From NCBI GenBank assembly GCA_037783545.1, contig JBBELK010000298.1, forward strand, positions 4,898,001 to 4,962,000: 64,000 nucleotides of DNA, given 5' to 3'. The notes beneath the pieces are model-generated. The model was not told where the DNA came from. It did not search any database and worked only from the letters and a program-made list of their open reading frames with translations. This document shows positions 30,857-42,199 of the stretch, piece by piece. The position numbers and the translations under genes were made by a program. Each line of letters opens with the position of its first letter. The first letter of the stretch is position 1. Origin of the DNA: Henricia sp. BOLD:AAB3569 (lineage: Eukaryota > Echinodermata > Asteroidea > Spinulosida > Echinasteridae).

Positions 30857-32893
30857 TCATGCTTTTTGGTAGACATCAATAGTGTTACGTCCAGCCACCA
30901 CCAGATCACCCTGGTGTGTAAGAGTGATGGAACAAGGACGTGGACATTCTGGGATTGCACATGATGCAATGTATTGGCCATCAGGACTGTACTGGAGAAT
31001 ACATGTACAGTTGCCAGAACTGAAAAAGCTACCTACAGCAACATAGATGTTGCCATTACTGTTACAGCAGACATCTGCTGGGGATTTGTTTCCCTCTATG
31101 TGACTGGTCATATCCACTGAGAATATCATCTTACCATCATAGCTTATGGAAAGCAACTTCCTCTCGGAGTGGTTAGTGTAAATAAGCTGCTGCTTGTAGA
31201 TGGAGAGATAATTACCAATCCCTGGAGCATGTACTGTCGTGATGTCGGATCCATTTGGGTTGTGTAGGGATATCTCCTGACTCTTCCTGTAACTGACTGC
31301 TATCAGATTGTTGCTGTCCACTGCCAGACATGTTGGCTGGGTGTGTTGGGCGAGATGTGGTTCGAACTGTTTAAGAAGCTGACATTGTGTATTAAAGACC
31401 TTAACTGTATGTTGGTCCAGAAGGATGAGCTGGTCATCTTTGTTCACTGCGATACTGTGTACACTTTTCAATCCTGTAATTTGGAGGTCTTGTACATCAA
31501 AGGTTGTAGGGGTTGCAGCTAAGTGGTGGCTTCTTGTTTTAGATAATGAACATGTGAACACCTTGGTCCCGTTTTCTCTAATACCAACAAAACTATTGTT
31601 GGACAAGACTGCAAATAACGGTACGGTTCCTAGTTCTATGGCTTTGCTTGGACCTAATCTTGTCTTAAGTTTCCACTTTACAGGCTGCAGCCGTTGTTTT
31701 TTTGTAACCAACTTGCCAACAAATTTCTCATCACTTTCTTCAAAGTCCATGAAAGATAATCCCTCAGGAACATTCTCTGGCCGTTTCTTTGCCAGTTCAG
31801 TGAGATTGTGTAAGACTTTGTTTTGAAGTTCCAGAATCTCATAGTGACTTGCTTGAGTAACAAGTTGGTTCACCTCCTCAAGCTTCTGTTTTGACTTTGT
31901 CAGCTCGTTGCTGTTGGAAGCTTGGACAACTTCAAATTTGCGAGCTCTCTCCTTGTAAATCTTTCCCGTTTCCCTCACGAGTTTCTTTTCTTCTGCTCTG
32001 ATCTTGGCAACCTCCTCATCAGCCTTTCTGGAGATTTTCTTCTTGGTGTCTGTGAATGCAGTATCCATTTCCTTGCGCATTGTGTCAGTTTCTTGGATTG
32101 TAGTGCTGAATTGTGTCTTGCTGTTGTCAGCTGCAGCAAATGAGTCCCCTATTGTTTTCTTGCATTGCTTGACAGCCTCGGGAAGGTCAACAAGGGAGTG
32201 CTTTACATGATCAAGGACTGAGCAAGTTGTGCATACTAACTGCTTACATGTGTCACAGTAGATCTTAAGGCTTTCATCTGGATGCTTGCCACATTTTGGA
32301 ACCTCTTCTCTGAGTTTACTTCTGTAAGTAATCTCGCCTGATTTAAACTGAGCCAGGGTATAGATCTTGTGAGTTTTCATCAGAGACAAACGTTCATGTG
32401 CCTTTTGGCATTCCTGACAGAGGAAATGTTCACAGTCCATGCATCTTGAGATGGCCTGATTCTGTTCATCACAGCCTTGACATTTGATGACCGACTCTTG
32501 CCCCTTTTTAAGTAACTTCTCCTGTATTGTAAATTCTTCAACCAGTGCACTCAGTCGAAAGTCATTAGGTAAGCCATTAACCCCAGATCCGCTTAGTTTT
32601 GTTTCACGTCTGCAAAGGGGACAATTCAGCTTAGTACGGTCTGGAGTTTGGTGCTGTATGAGTTTTTGAAGACACTGCAGACAATAACTGTGCAAGCAGT
32701 CTAGGATTTTCGGCTGCTTGAATCGGCAGGAGCAGATGGAACATTCCAGGTGGCCTGTGCTTATCTTGTCCAACAAGGATAATTTAGCCGTTACATTAGA
32801 TGCCATTTTTATCTGGAAGTTTGAAACAGAATAGGGTTGATATATTGGTTCTTTGCTCACCTTCACCCTCATTGAGTCTTGTTCAAAATCCAT
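30857..32893 (-). CDS. T4: TRIM-NHL E3 ligase with N-terminal extension
   Basis: A 678-residue open frame. The family start is Met30 (MASNVTAK). The first 29 residues come from an upstream exon that here lies almost against the main exon: after MDFEQDSMRVK come GTGAGC and, 48 bases later, TTCCAG. These can act as a 48-bp intron (32813-32860) or be read through in frame. RING ligands are at about 51-94, B-box 1 at 138-175, B-box 2 at 201-232, followed by coiled coil and propeller to YQKA. B-box 2 (CSVLDHVKH) and the coiled-coil ending (ERARKFEVVQ) resemble T7 more than T1. One propeller loop reads GSFFSSGNCTC, lengthened relative to T2. The frame looks intact and functional. Confidence 0.88.
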   Translation of the reverse strand: MDFEQDSMRVKVSKEPIYQPYSVSNFQIKMASNVTAKLSLLDKISTGHLECSICSCRFKQPKILDCLHSYCLQCLQKLIQHQTPDRTKLNCPLCRRETKLSGSGVNGLPNDFRLSALVEEFTIQEKLLKKGQESVIKCQGCDEQNQAISRCMDCEHFLCQECQKAHERLSLMKTHKIYTLAQFKSGEITYRSKLREEVPKCGKHPDESLKIYCDTCKQLVCTTCSVLDHVKHSLVDLPEAVKQCKKTIGDSFAAADNSKTQFSTTIQETDTMRKEMDTAFTDTKKKISRKADEEVAKIRAEEKKLVRETGKIYKERARKFEVVQASNSNELTKSKQKLEEVNQLVTQASHYEILELQNKVLHNLTELAKKRPENVPEGLSFMDFEESDEKFVGKLVTKKQRLQPVKWKLKTRLGPSKAIELGTVPLFAVLSNNSFVGIRENGTKVFTCSLSKTRSHHLAATPTTFDVQDLQITGLKSVHSIAVNKDDQLILLDQHTVKVFNTQCQLLKQFEPHLAQHTQPTCLAVDSNNLIAVSYRKSQEISLHNPNGSDITTVHAPGIGNYLSIYKQQLIYTNHSERKLLSISYDGKMIFSVDMTSHIEGNKSPADVCCNSNGNIYVAVGSFFSSGNCTCILQYSPDGQYIASCAIPECPRPCSITLTHQGDLVVAGRNTIDVYQKA

Positions 32894-34293
32894 CTGGGCC
32901 AGGTGAATTCAGTTTATACTTCCTACTTGAATTTCCCGGGTTTCCCTACATGCGTGATGTTGATTACTCATATACTGACTATATCATTAGAATTGTTTTT
33001 GATTTTACTCAACAATGACTTGTGACTTGACGTACACGGAATCTGTAAAAATACCGTTTGTTATTATTAACTGGAAGTGGCATTCAGATTATGGAGGGAG
33101 CGCCAAAACCATAGTCGACGCAACTTTGATTTTGGCAGAGTACAAGAGAGACAACTTGATGCATGCATGGGCACATCTCGGGCCAGGAAGGAAAATGGCG
33201 AGCAATTTGTCTGGTAAACACCAATACATGTAGAAACACACAAGTGTGCATACTAGAGAGAAAATGGAAACATGCATGTGACCTCAACAATAACGTGATC
33301 CGATTGCTTGTGCATATTAGAAGGCCAGCAAGCTTGGTTGGTTTTACGGATAGAACAATTCAATAGACACTTTGCATTAACCTGTAAAAGGGGTCTACCA
33401 GTAAAATTCCAGATGTTTAATAGAAACACGCCTATTGTTAGCCAACAATATTTCCTGGTAATAAACATGTCAAATATAGACTACAAAAGTGTGGCATCAG
33501 TTGCTAGGGTAACTGGGTCTAAACATTCACTGGTAATCTGAAACGTCAATTGCTAAAGCACAGAGAAACAGTTAACTGGTCTTTAGTATAGACCCAGTAA
33601 CCTTGGCAACACACAAATGATGACATGTTCACTTAAGTTTCTGAACAAATGTTAATCTTGTGGGCTGAACAGCAGACAGTTTGCTGAGTTTGTGTATGTG
33701 CAGTGGTGAAATCTGGAGTGACTTGATTTTTGTTCATCAACTGATGTTTGCCTAATATGCCAATAAAGGTTTGTCCGTGGTGACCTTTAGTGTATAAAAC
33801 TAATCTTGTGGCTTACCTTTTACATACATACGTTGGCTTCAATATAGGTGATAGATTTAAACTTCTCTCTTTTCAGTTCAGTTGAGTTGAAGTTTTTTTG
33901 CAAAAATGACAACTTGAGTGCAGTGCCGTTGAACGTAACAGACATTTGTTGGGAATTTTTCAAATGTATTTTTGGATGCAACAAGTCGCACTCGTCGAGT
34001 CACCTGACATGCATTGTATTCAAATACATGTATTCATAGGGCCACTAGAAACTGGTCAGGGGTAGTTTCATTGTACACTTTTTGTGACATACCGGTATGC
34101 ATCGCTGTACATGTTGGCCTACGTAACTATGTACATGTACATAGCCTACAAAGTGCAAGTCCATAGGTCCTTCTGTCACTGATTTCTAGGCTCGCAATGT
34201 CTGGAACAATACGATTATATTGAGTACATTTTAGAAGTACAGTATGAACCATGGGCCTCTGACACAACTCTAATTGAGAAATAATTGTGTATC
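32894..34293. repeat. Segmental duplicate D, copy 2 (upstream of T4)
   Basis: Nearly identical to 9592-11074. It holds an inverted MITE E3 copy at about 33497-33622. The putative promoter of T4 is in this segment. Compared with copy 1 there are short indels, some of them 6 or 12 bp in TACATG runs (34131-34142). Confidence 0.6.
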
Positions 34294-35141
34294 TTAAAGG
34301 TACACACCGACTTCATTGGGCTATTTTGAGCTCGAAATTGACCCATAAGATTATGAATGCCCTTCCGAAATAAACTGAACATATCCTAAAAAGAAACCAC
34401 GTATTTTTGCCGTTTTTGAGCAATTTCCAAAAAACAGAGGTCACGTGACTTTTCGGAACCAGATTCTGGTTCGAAAAGTCACATGGTCTTGCGGAGTTAG
34501 TTTTGTGTCCAGTCACTTGAAAGTTTCTTACTGCAGAACTGCACCAAATTTAACTCTGATTTCCCCCCCGATATTTATAAGTAATTGACAAAAGAGAGAC
34601 TATTTATACAGGTATGAAACAAAGTTGAACATAAGTATGAAAATTTGAATAAAAACGTTTGTTTCGAGTGTTCGGAGAACAGGACTCAGCGGGTGTGTGC
34701 CACATGATGTACGGTGAAGTGTAGGATATTTTCCCCGCACAGCATGGCAAATATCCCGAGTGCACACACGGCTGGGTTGGTTGCTCCGATGTACATGTAT
34801 AGTACAGTATGTTCATGAAGAAAAAAACATGATGCCAACTTCTCCAAAGAAAACGGAAATTCCTATTCGGTTGTCTGGGCTGTCCAGTGAAATCGTGAGC
34901 ATAAAATTGGAGATATCCCGAGTAGGAGAAGAGCGAATCAGAAAGTCGTGAAGCCCGCACGTAGTTGCAACGGCTGGTAAAGCGTATAACCTGTCTTTTG
35001 ACCGTTAGTGTTAATTTTGCACTTCTTTCGTAAATTACAGGATATTTTGATGATCTTTTTCACAACGACCATCAAAAAAGTATTGTCAATGCTGCTACAT
35101 CACTAAATCATGTAAACAGTAGGCCGGTGTGTACCTTTTAA
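34294..35141. mobile_element. Element with TTAAAGGTACACACCG ends
   Basis: Inverted ends TTAAAGGTACACACCG and CGGTGTGTACCTTTTAA bound 848 bp. An inner palindrome near 34437-34485 (GGTCACGTGACTTTTCGG and its complement) is present. No transposase was seen. The copy at 11074 keeps only the left end. Confidence 0.6.
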
Positions 35142-35667
35142 AGGCCCAGTGTATCATGTGCAATGACCCCAAAAGGTAATCGACGAGTTTACAGGGGAAA
35201 GTTCTGAAAGTAAAGATTGAATTAATACCAACTATCCAATGATGTAATTTTACCAGAATATAATCCGTAAAGATAAAATTATTTAGATCGTTTGCAAACG
35301 ATTTACTTTTTTATTTAAAAAGTTGCACTCCCACTTTCTCAATTCCTGGCTAAAAAAAATGATACAAATTCACAGACTTTAGCCTTACCTGTTACAGGTA
35401 CTATTAGATCAGCACTTGTGCCATAAATTGTGAGAAAAATCATAGATTTTTACTGTGGTTGAAGTTTATTCAGTGTAGGAAGTAGCAATACGACAACGCC
35501 CCTATCATCGCCCTATGTTCACTGTCAGTATGATAACTGGAGACATGTACATACCGGTATACATACCGGTAATGTACTGTACACATGGTACAGTTGTTAG
35601 TAGGCCCCTATTATTTAAAGTAGGTTTTCAAAAGTAATTTTGCCTATTTTTACTGAAACAAAACTAC
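35142..35667. repeat. Array spacer
   Basis: Contains the CAGACTTTAGCCTTACCTG block (35376) and TACCGGTATACATACCGGTA (35552). No gene. Confidence 0.5.
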
Positions 35668-36307
35668 ATGTACATGTACCCCTGTAAGAGTGAAAATTGC
35701 CAGCGTCCATTTTGGAAAAAGTTACATACGCTACTGGGCAAAATAGGACTAATTCCTTTAATTTTGAGGTCTTGTACGTGTACCGGTACATCAAAGGTTG
35801 TAGGGGTTGCACCTAAATGGTGGCTTGTTGTTTTATTTAATGAACATGTGAACAACTGGGTCCCGTTCTTTTTAACACCAACAATTCTGTTGTTCGACAA
35901 GACTGAAACTACCGGTATGATTCTCAGTTTTTTTATTGCTTTTCTTGAAACTAATTTTGTCTTAAGTTCCCACTTTACAGGCTGCCGTTGTTTTTCTTTA
36001 ACCAACTTGCCAACAAATTCCTCATCACTTTCTTCAAAGTCCCTGAAAGATAATCCCTCAGGAACTTTCTCTGGCTGTTTCTTTGCCAGTTCAGTGATAA
36101 GACTTTGTTTTGAAGTTCCAGAATCTCACAGCAACTTGCTTGAGTCACAAGTTGGTTCACCTCCTCGAGCTTCTGTTTTGACTTTGTCAGCTCATTGTTG
36201 TTGGAAGCTTGGACAGCTTCAAATTTGCACGACAGCACGTGTAATCTGCCGATGTAGTTGGTAAAAGAACCGTTGTCCATGTTGCGCATTTGCTCGATCA
36301 AGTTCAA
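35668..36307 (-). pseudogene. Decayed TRIM-NHL copy, divergent lineage
   Basis: The coiled-coil end (KFEAVQASNNNELTKSKQKL) and linker/propeller start (KWELKTKLVSRKA, TFDVPVHVQDLKIKG) are readable on the minus strand in two frames, broken near 36095 by a small deletion. RING, B-boxes and most of the propeller are missing. The motif between FDV and QDL is four residues longer than in the intact genes. Confidence 0.8.
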
Positions 36308-36400
36308 GAAAGAAAAACATTTATAAATATTGGTAAAAACTACAAGACTTTAAATTTGGTAATGATGAGTGGTAGAGTAACACTCTTGTTGGCTTACCGG
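36308..36400. repeat. Spacer beside decayed TRIM
   Basis: Matches 26380-26470 and 45650-45710, interrupted at 36396 by the next element. Confidence 0.5.
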
Positions 36401-36910
36401 TATACCCCCGTCAGACCGGATTGGCGGTGCCACTACGGTTTTTGGTCAAAACCGCCATCAACGTAGTGACACCGCCAGTAGTTTTTCATAGTTTTCCCCT
36501 ACCCGTCACAAATGTGTTTTTCTTCGCGGTGCTTGAACTGTTTGAAGACTTTTAGAACACTGAAATTAAAGCAGAAAACCAAAGCTTTTATACTACAAAA
36601 TATGCCAGCAGTAGCACCGTGCAAGCACCTCAGTGCAACCTCGGTGGAAACGCCATTGCCGTACAAGCACCTCAATAACACGATCCCACTGCGGATTGGC
36701 CCAGCCCGCGGTGGCACTGCGAAAGTTTTGAACATGTTCAAAGTTTCCGCCGTGCCATCGCGAAGGTCCGCGGTTTTGACAGTTTTCCGCGGTGCTACGG
36801 CGATCAATGGCGTAACCACTGCGGAACCACGGCGATCATGGCGGTGCCACTGCGGTTTATGCCGTACAAGCACCGCAGTGGCACCGCGCCTCCGGTGTGA
36901 CGGGGGTATA
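36401..36910. mobile_element. GC-rich foldback element (TATACCCCCGTCA ends)
   Basis: Inverted ends TATACCCCCGTCA and TGACGGGGGTATA; removing it restores GGCTTAATAAGAGG as at 26468. The interior is a series of GCGGTGCCAC / GTGGCACCGC words in both orientations, much like the Harbinger-like element at 8906. The overlapping open frames on both strands follow from this palindromic design and are not genes. Confidence 0.75.
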
Positions 36911-37182
36911 AATAAGAGGAAAAACCATAAAGGCAGCATTGTGGAATAGATTGCTATGCTTTATTGATTACATACATGTACATGTACAATGAAAACTCTT
37001 TTGCACAGTGTTCAAAACAAGCTTAAGAGAGTTCCAAAAGAAGTTGAATTTTAAGATAAAATTTAAGATAAAAACAAATTTAAAGTTGCAATTTTGTTTG
37101 TGTTGTAGTGCAGGTTAATATTTTGATTTCACAGTTTTTACCAAGCTTGTAACTTGTATAATTGACAACAGACATGAAAGCT
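36911..37182. repeat. Spacer before MITE E2
   Basis: Matches 26490-26764. No gene. Confidence 0.5.
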
Positions 37183-37332
37183 TTTAAAGACGCACGCTTG
37201 TCAAAGCGAGCGTAAGGAACGAATTCATGCCACAAAATTCATCACTCCATGCCTTTCTATGGAGCTGTGAATTTCGTAACACAAATTTGATTTTCACGAG
37301 CGCATTGACGACTGACGAGCCTGCGTCTTTAA
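37183..37332. mobile_element. MITE E2, copy 3
   Basis: TTTAAAGACGCACGCTTGTC and GACGAGCCTGCGTCTTTAA as ends. Confidence 0.75.
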
Positions 37333-37772
37333 GCCTAGCATACATCGACCTTGCAACTGATCAGTTGCTGTGGATGTGTGCGTAGCGTGCTCATCGACAG
37401 CAACTGATCAGTTGCGCAACTGGCGGTAACTGAAAGCATCCAACCAGGTCTACCATACATTTCCATAGTGCGCACATCGACACAGCAACTCGAGTGCATT
37501 GACCTTGCAACTGAAAGCAACTAGTTGGTGTGACGTGTGCCTCCCGTATTCAGACACACTTGTGCAACTGACAGCAACTAGTTGCAAGTATGTGTAAATT
37601 GACGCAACTGACTGCAGCTGGATACAACTATTTGCCAGAAAGTAGAACATGAGCATCTCATACATTAACCTGTTTCAGCAACTGATTGCTCCCAGTTGCC
37701 ACGAGTTGCTTCCATTTGCCGGAGACATCAGTTGCCTGCTTCAAGTTGCAATGTCAATGTACGCTAGGCTTT
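37329..37772. mobile_element. CAACTG element E1, copy 3
   Basis: Same ends and interior as copies 1 and 2. A SINE is inserted about 60 bp beyond its right end. Confidence 0.75.
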
Positions 37773-37834
37773 AGTAATTAGAAAATGAAAGTTTACAAAC
37801 TACTGATATGTGAATTTTTTTAAACATACAGTTA

Positions 37835-38130
37835 ACGGGAGCGCGTGGGTATGAAGCGGGACTCCCAATCAGAGGTTGGAGGTTCGAGTCCCACCTCGAC
37901 CAAGGCACTTAATCCCAGTTGCCTCGTCAACCTAAGCGATATATGGGAAGCTGTTATGGGGAATGCCACAATCTAACTGCTGATAGGATTGTGCGCCGTT
38001 GCCGGGTTGAAGCGAAATGGTTCTGGTGATTTACTGATGGCAGCGGTAATAATGGCAACAGCCGCCTCGGAATATGTCTACAGAGATAGATGGCGCTTTA
38101 CAAATGCTTGTGAATATTATTTATTATTAA
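37835..38130 (+). mobile_element. tRNA-derived SINE
   Basis: A tRNA-like head with a perfect B-box GGTTCGAGTCC at about 37881-37891, then a CAAGGCACTTAATCCCAG block like that of the SINE at 3001, and a tail GATGGCGCTTTACAAATGC followed by TTATTATTA. It sits at a point where the other units read ACATACAGTAAACTC without interruption (for example 27416), so it inserted after the unit was duplicated. Confidence 0.85.
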
Positions 38131-39201
38131 ACTCTCGTTATAACCCATAGGCGTAGGAGAGAGGGGGGTGGGGGGGAGGGGGTGATTGATGATGCTCTCC
38201 CACTTTTAAAAGTGGGGGTGCTAACATATAAATTTTTCCCCCACTGTTTTGCCTCCCATATCTGATTTAATTCATGTTTTGTCGACAAAATCATTGTACT
38301 GTCGGCAAAAATAAGAAAATTTAATGAAACTAATATTTATACACCGCTGATAAAACGCCACGACAATGGCAATGCTATTACATTATATTACATTTATGTC
38401 TAGATACAAGCTTGATGCGTTAGGGCACTCACCCGCTTACCGACAACCCCCGCCCCCTTCCCGCTGAGCGACACCAGAGCGACCCGCTGTGCTCCCCCAA
38501 CTTTTGAAGAGCTTACTACATGTACGCCTATGTAACACCCCCTGATATAAAGCTCTTCCCGATATAAAGCTCCTTTTTCTAATTCCCGTCCATTATTCTT
38601 TGCATTGTACAATGTATTTAAGCATTGATTATATCGCTATCTGGATATATTTGTAAAACTTAAATTATTTGGGTCCCTTCAAGAGCGGTATAATGAGAAT
38701 TTACTGTAGTACTTTTCAGTAAAATAGGAAAATAATACAGCATTCTTAAAGAGGTAATAGAACAATTTCCAAAATAATTAAGTTTTCTCTTCTAAATTGA
38801 AAATAGTACATTTACATATCTACAAAATGTCTCCCCAGTACCATGTGACAATAGAATTGTCACATGGTACTGGGAGACATTTTGACATTCCACTGGATGC
38901 CAAGTTTCGATGTACCATGCCGGTCCGGCCCACCACACGAAACATACAATGGACACTCATAACATTTGGTAAGGTCATTAACAGGTGGTGACCACGGGTT
39001 GCTGTATAAGAATCATATATGACCATCTCATTCCCCCTGCAAATGCTGTATTCCCCCGAAGAGAATTTTTTACATGTGGTTTGAGTTAAACATGGTTTTT
39101 GAATAATGTTAGAACACATGATTGCTAAACTGTTAAAAGGGGCGTTATTTCCACTCGTGATTAGAAGCCCATGGTTATAAAAATGTACGTAGTGCAGTAA
39201 T
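38131..39201. repeat. Array spacer and hairpin block 3' of T5
   Basis: Segment B, hairpin block and flank in the standard order. A TACATGTA lies at 38517-38524 where the T4 unit has only TA (29917-29918). No gene. Confidence 0.6.
38824..38883. repeat. Near-perfect hairpin of the spacer block
   Basis: Arms of about 28 bp (AATGTCTCCC-CAGTACCATG and its complement) separated by AGA, with one bulged base. The other units have an imperfect form of this hairpin. Confidence 0.85.
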
Positions 39202-39367
39202 AGAGCACTAAAGTGAAAACGTCACCCTTTGTGTGTTGCCATGGTTTTTGGGTCTACACTAAAAAACCAGTGAACTGTTTCCCTGCGCTTTAGCAATGGA
39301 CGTTTCAGATTACCAGCAAATGTTTAGACCCAATTACCATGGCAACTGACGTCACATTTTAGTAGTC
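39202..39367. mobile_element. MITE E3, copy beside T5
   Basis: AGAGCACTAAAGTG and TTTTAGTAGTC ends with the CCATGG blocks. Confidence 0.65.
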
Positions 39368-39712
39368 TATTCTTCTGAAAACTTGAAAAATCCATGCATG
39401 GTTTTTGTGTTAAGTTAAATGGTAAAAAAGTCTTCTGCAAAAGACTTATAATTAAAAATATTAGAAAACCATCTCCAGTTTCTAATCCAAAGTACATGTA
39501 CCATTTTAGACTGAAATAAAATCATGTGGTGTTTGGTACCATTGTTATTAACACATTTTTCTTATCAACTCGTGGGAAAAAAAATGGGGTCACTGCACAA
39601 ATGATGTGTTCTACCTTAAACTAAGTTTTAATTTACACGAAAGCTTTCTTGGAAAGCAACATTCAATTATTTTGTTATACATGTACATGTATCTTTCATG
39701 ATCACTTTCACC

Positions 39713-41665
39713 TCATGCTTTTTGGTAGACATCAATGGTGTTACATCCAGCCGCCACCAGATCACCCTGGGGTGTAAGAGTGATGGAACAAGGACCTGGA
39801 CATTCTGGGATTGCACATGATGCAATGTATTGGCCATCAGGACTGTACTGGAGAATACATACATCTTCAGAACTGAAACGTTTATGAACAGCAACATAGA
39901 TGTTGCCAATACTGTCACAGCAGACACCCATTGGATATTTGTTTCCCTCGATGTGACTGGTCATGTCCACTGAGAATACCATCTTACCATAATAGCTTAT
40001 GGAAAGCAACTTCCATGTATTCTCTGAGAAGTTATTGTAAATAAGCTGCTGCTTGTAGATGGTGAGATAAACACTAATCCCTGGAGCATGTACTGTCCTG
40101 ATGTGGGATCCATCTGGGTTGTGTAGGGATATCTCCCCACTGTTCATGTAACCAACTGCTATCAGATTGTTGCTGTCCACTGCCAGACATGTTCGCTGGC
40201 TGTGTTGGGCGTGATGTGGTTTGAACTGTTGAAGAAGCTGACATTGTGTATTATAGACCTTAACTGTAAGTTGGTCCAGAAGGATGAGCTGGTCATCTTT
40301 GTTCACTGCGAGCCTATATACACTGCTCAATCCTCTAATGTTGAGGTCTTGTACATCAAAGGCTGTAGGGGTTGCACCGAATTGGTGGCTTGTTGTTTCA
40401 GATAATGAACATGTGAACACCTAGGCCCTGTTTTCTCTAATACCAACAAAACTGTTGTTGGACAAGACTGCAACTAATGATACAGTTCCTAGTTTCATGG
40501 CTTTGTTTGGACCTAATCTTGTCTTAAGTTTCCACTTTACAGGCTGCCGTTGCTTTTCTGTAACCAACTTGCCAACACATTTCTCATCACTTTCTTCAAA
40601 GTCCATGAAGAATAATCCCTCTGGAACTTTCTCTGCCTGTTTCTTTGCCAGTTCAGTGAGATTGTGTAAGACTTTGTTTTGAAGTTCCAGAATCTCATAG
40701 TGACTTGCTTGAGTCACAAGTTGGTTCACCTGCTCAAGCTTCTGTTTTGACTTTGTCAGCTCATTGTTGTTGGAAGCTTGGACAGCTTCAAATTTGCTGA
40801 CTCTCTCCTTGTAAATCTTTTCCGTTTCTCTCACAAGTTTCTTTTCTTCTGCTCTGATCTTGGCAACCTCCTCATCAGCCTTTCTGGAGATTTTCTTCTT
40901 GGTGTCAGTGAATGCAGCATCCATTTTCTTACGCATTGCGTCAGTTTCTTGGATTGTAGTGCTGAATTGTGTCTTGTTGTTGTCGGCTGCAGTAAATGAG
41001 TCCCCTATTGTTTTCCTGCATTGCTTGACAGCCTCGGGCAGATCCACAAGGAAGTGCTTTCCATGTTGGAGGACTGAGCAAGTTGTGCATACTAACTGCT
41101 TACATGTGTCACAGTAGATCTTAACGCTTTCATCTGGATGCTTGCCACATTTTGGAACCTCTTCTCTGAGTTTACTTCTGTAAGTAATCTCGCCTGATTT
41201 AAACTGAGCCAGGGTATAGATCTTGTGAGATTTCATCAGAGTCATGCGTTTATGTGCCCTTTGGCATTCCTGACAGAGGAAATGTTCACAGTCCATGCAT
41301 CTTGAGATGGCCTGGTTCTGTTCATCACAGCCTTGACATTTGATGACTGACTCTTGCCCCTTTTTAAGTAACTTCTCCTGCATTGTAAGTTCATCAATCA
41401 GTGCACTCAATCGAAAGTCATTAGGTAAGCCATAAACCCCAAATTCACCCAATTTTGTTTCACGTCTGCAAAGAGGACAAGTCAGCTTGGTACGGTCTGG
41501 AGTTTGGTGCTGTATGAGTTCTTGAAGACACTGCAGACAATAACTATGCAAGCAGTCCAAGAGTTTGGGCTGATTGAATTGGCAGGAGCAGATGGAACAT
41601 TCCAGGTGGCCTGTGCTTATTGTCTCCAGCAAGGATTCAGCTGTTACATTAGATGTAGATGCCAT
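39713..41665 (-). pseudogene. T5: TRIM-NHL gene with a single premature stop
   Basis: A complete TRIM-NHL frame apart from one in-frame TAG at 40421-40423. In the other genes the same codon is CAG (Gln, in TQVFTC), so one C-to-T change explains it. Residues 1-414 (MASTSNVTAE to RENRA) hold an intact RING (C23 to C66), B-box 1 (about 110-147), B-box 2 (about 173-204) and the full coiled coil. After the stop the propeller frame continues open for 234 codons to YQKA. The gene may therefore make a RING-B-box-coiled-coil protein without the propeller. The short decay (one lesion) suggests either a young null allele or a tolerated truncation. One propeller loop reads NNFSENTWKLL, longer than in its relatives, at a CATGTA in the DNA. 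Confidence 0.85.
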
Positions 41666-41761
41666 ATTTATCTGAAAATTGAAAGAGAAGTGTAAATGTG
41701 CCTTGTATTGTACATAGTTTTGGTTACAGTAGTCTAACTCAATTACCCAGTGTCACTTTGA

Positions 41762-42199
41762 CCGTGTTTACACTGGTCCCGAGCTCGGGATCAAGATTGA
41801 TCCTCTGATAAGAATGCGTCAGTGCTAACCGCAATGGTGCCATGTTTACATTCTGTAGTTGATCTTGAGTGCCGTGCCAGAAGTTGCAGTCAAAGGTCAT
41901 GCTCTGTGTACTGATCAATGTGTGCATATAGTGTACTAGACCACTTAAATTTCGCGGGCTTTCCCCAGCTACGGCTGTGGAGCAGAAGTGGCAGGATGCG
42001 GTAAAGATTAATTGCTTATCTAACTGCAAACTGATCCCGAGCTCGGGATCAAACCCTCTGCCCAATGCGAGACCAAAATCTCGGGGTCTGATCCGGGGCC
42101 AATTTGGTCCCAAAAGCGTTTACACTCAGTTTGTGATCCGGAGCTGATCCAGAGCTGGGTGTTCGACCCTGAGCTCGCCGGGATCAAGTGTAAACAAGG
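41762..42199. mobile_element. Foldback element E4, copy beside T5
   Basis: CCGTGTTTACACTGG and AAGTGTAAACAAGG ends, with internal GAGCTC palindromes. Relative to the T3 copy it lacks a CCGGTA at 41935 (GTGCATATAGTG). Confidence 0.7.

Noticed and set aside
36499..36949. Two overlapping 145-codon frames on opposite strands
   Set aside because: They fall inside the self-complementary GC-rich element at 36401-36910, whose repeated GCGGTGCCAC words keep frames open on both strands. No protein family resemblance.
37835..37910. Possible functional tRNA gene
   Set aside because: The B-box is perfect but the cloverleaf is incomplete and the sequence continues into a SINE body with an AT-rich tail, so it is a tRNA-derived SINE.
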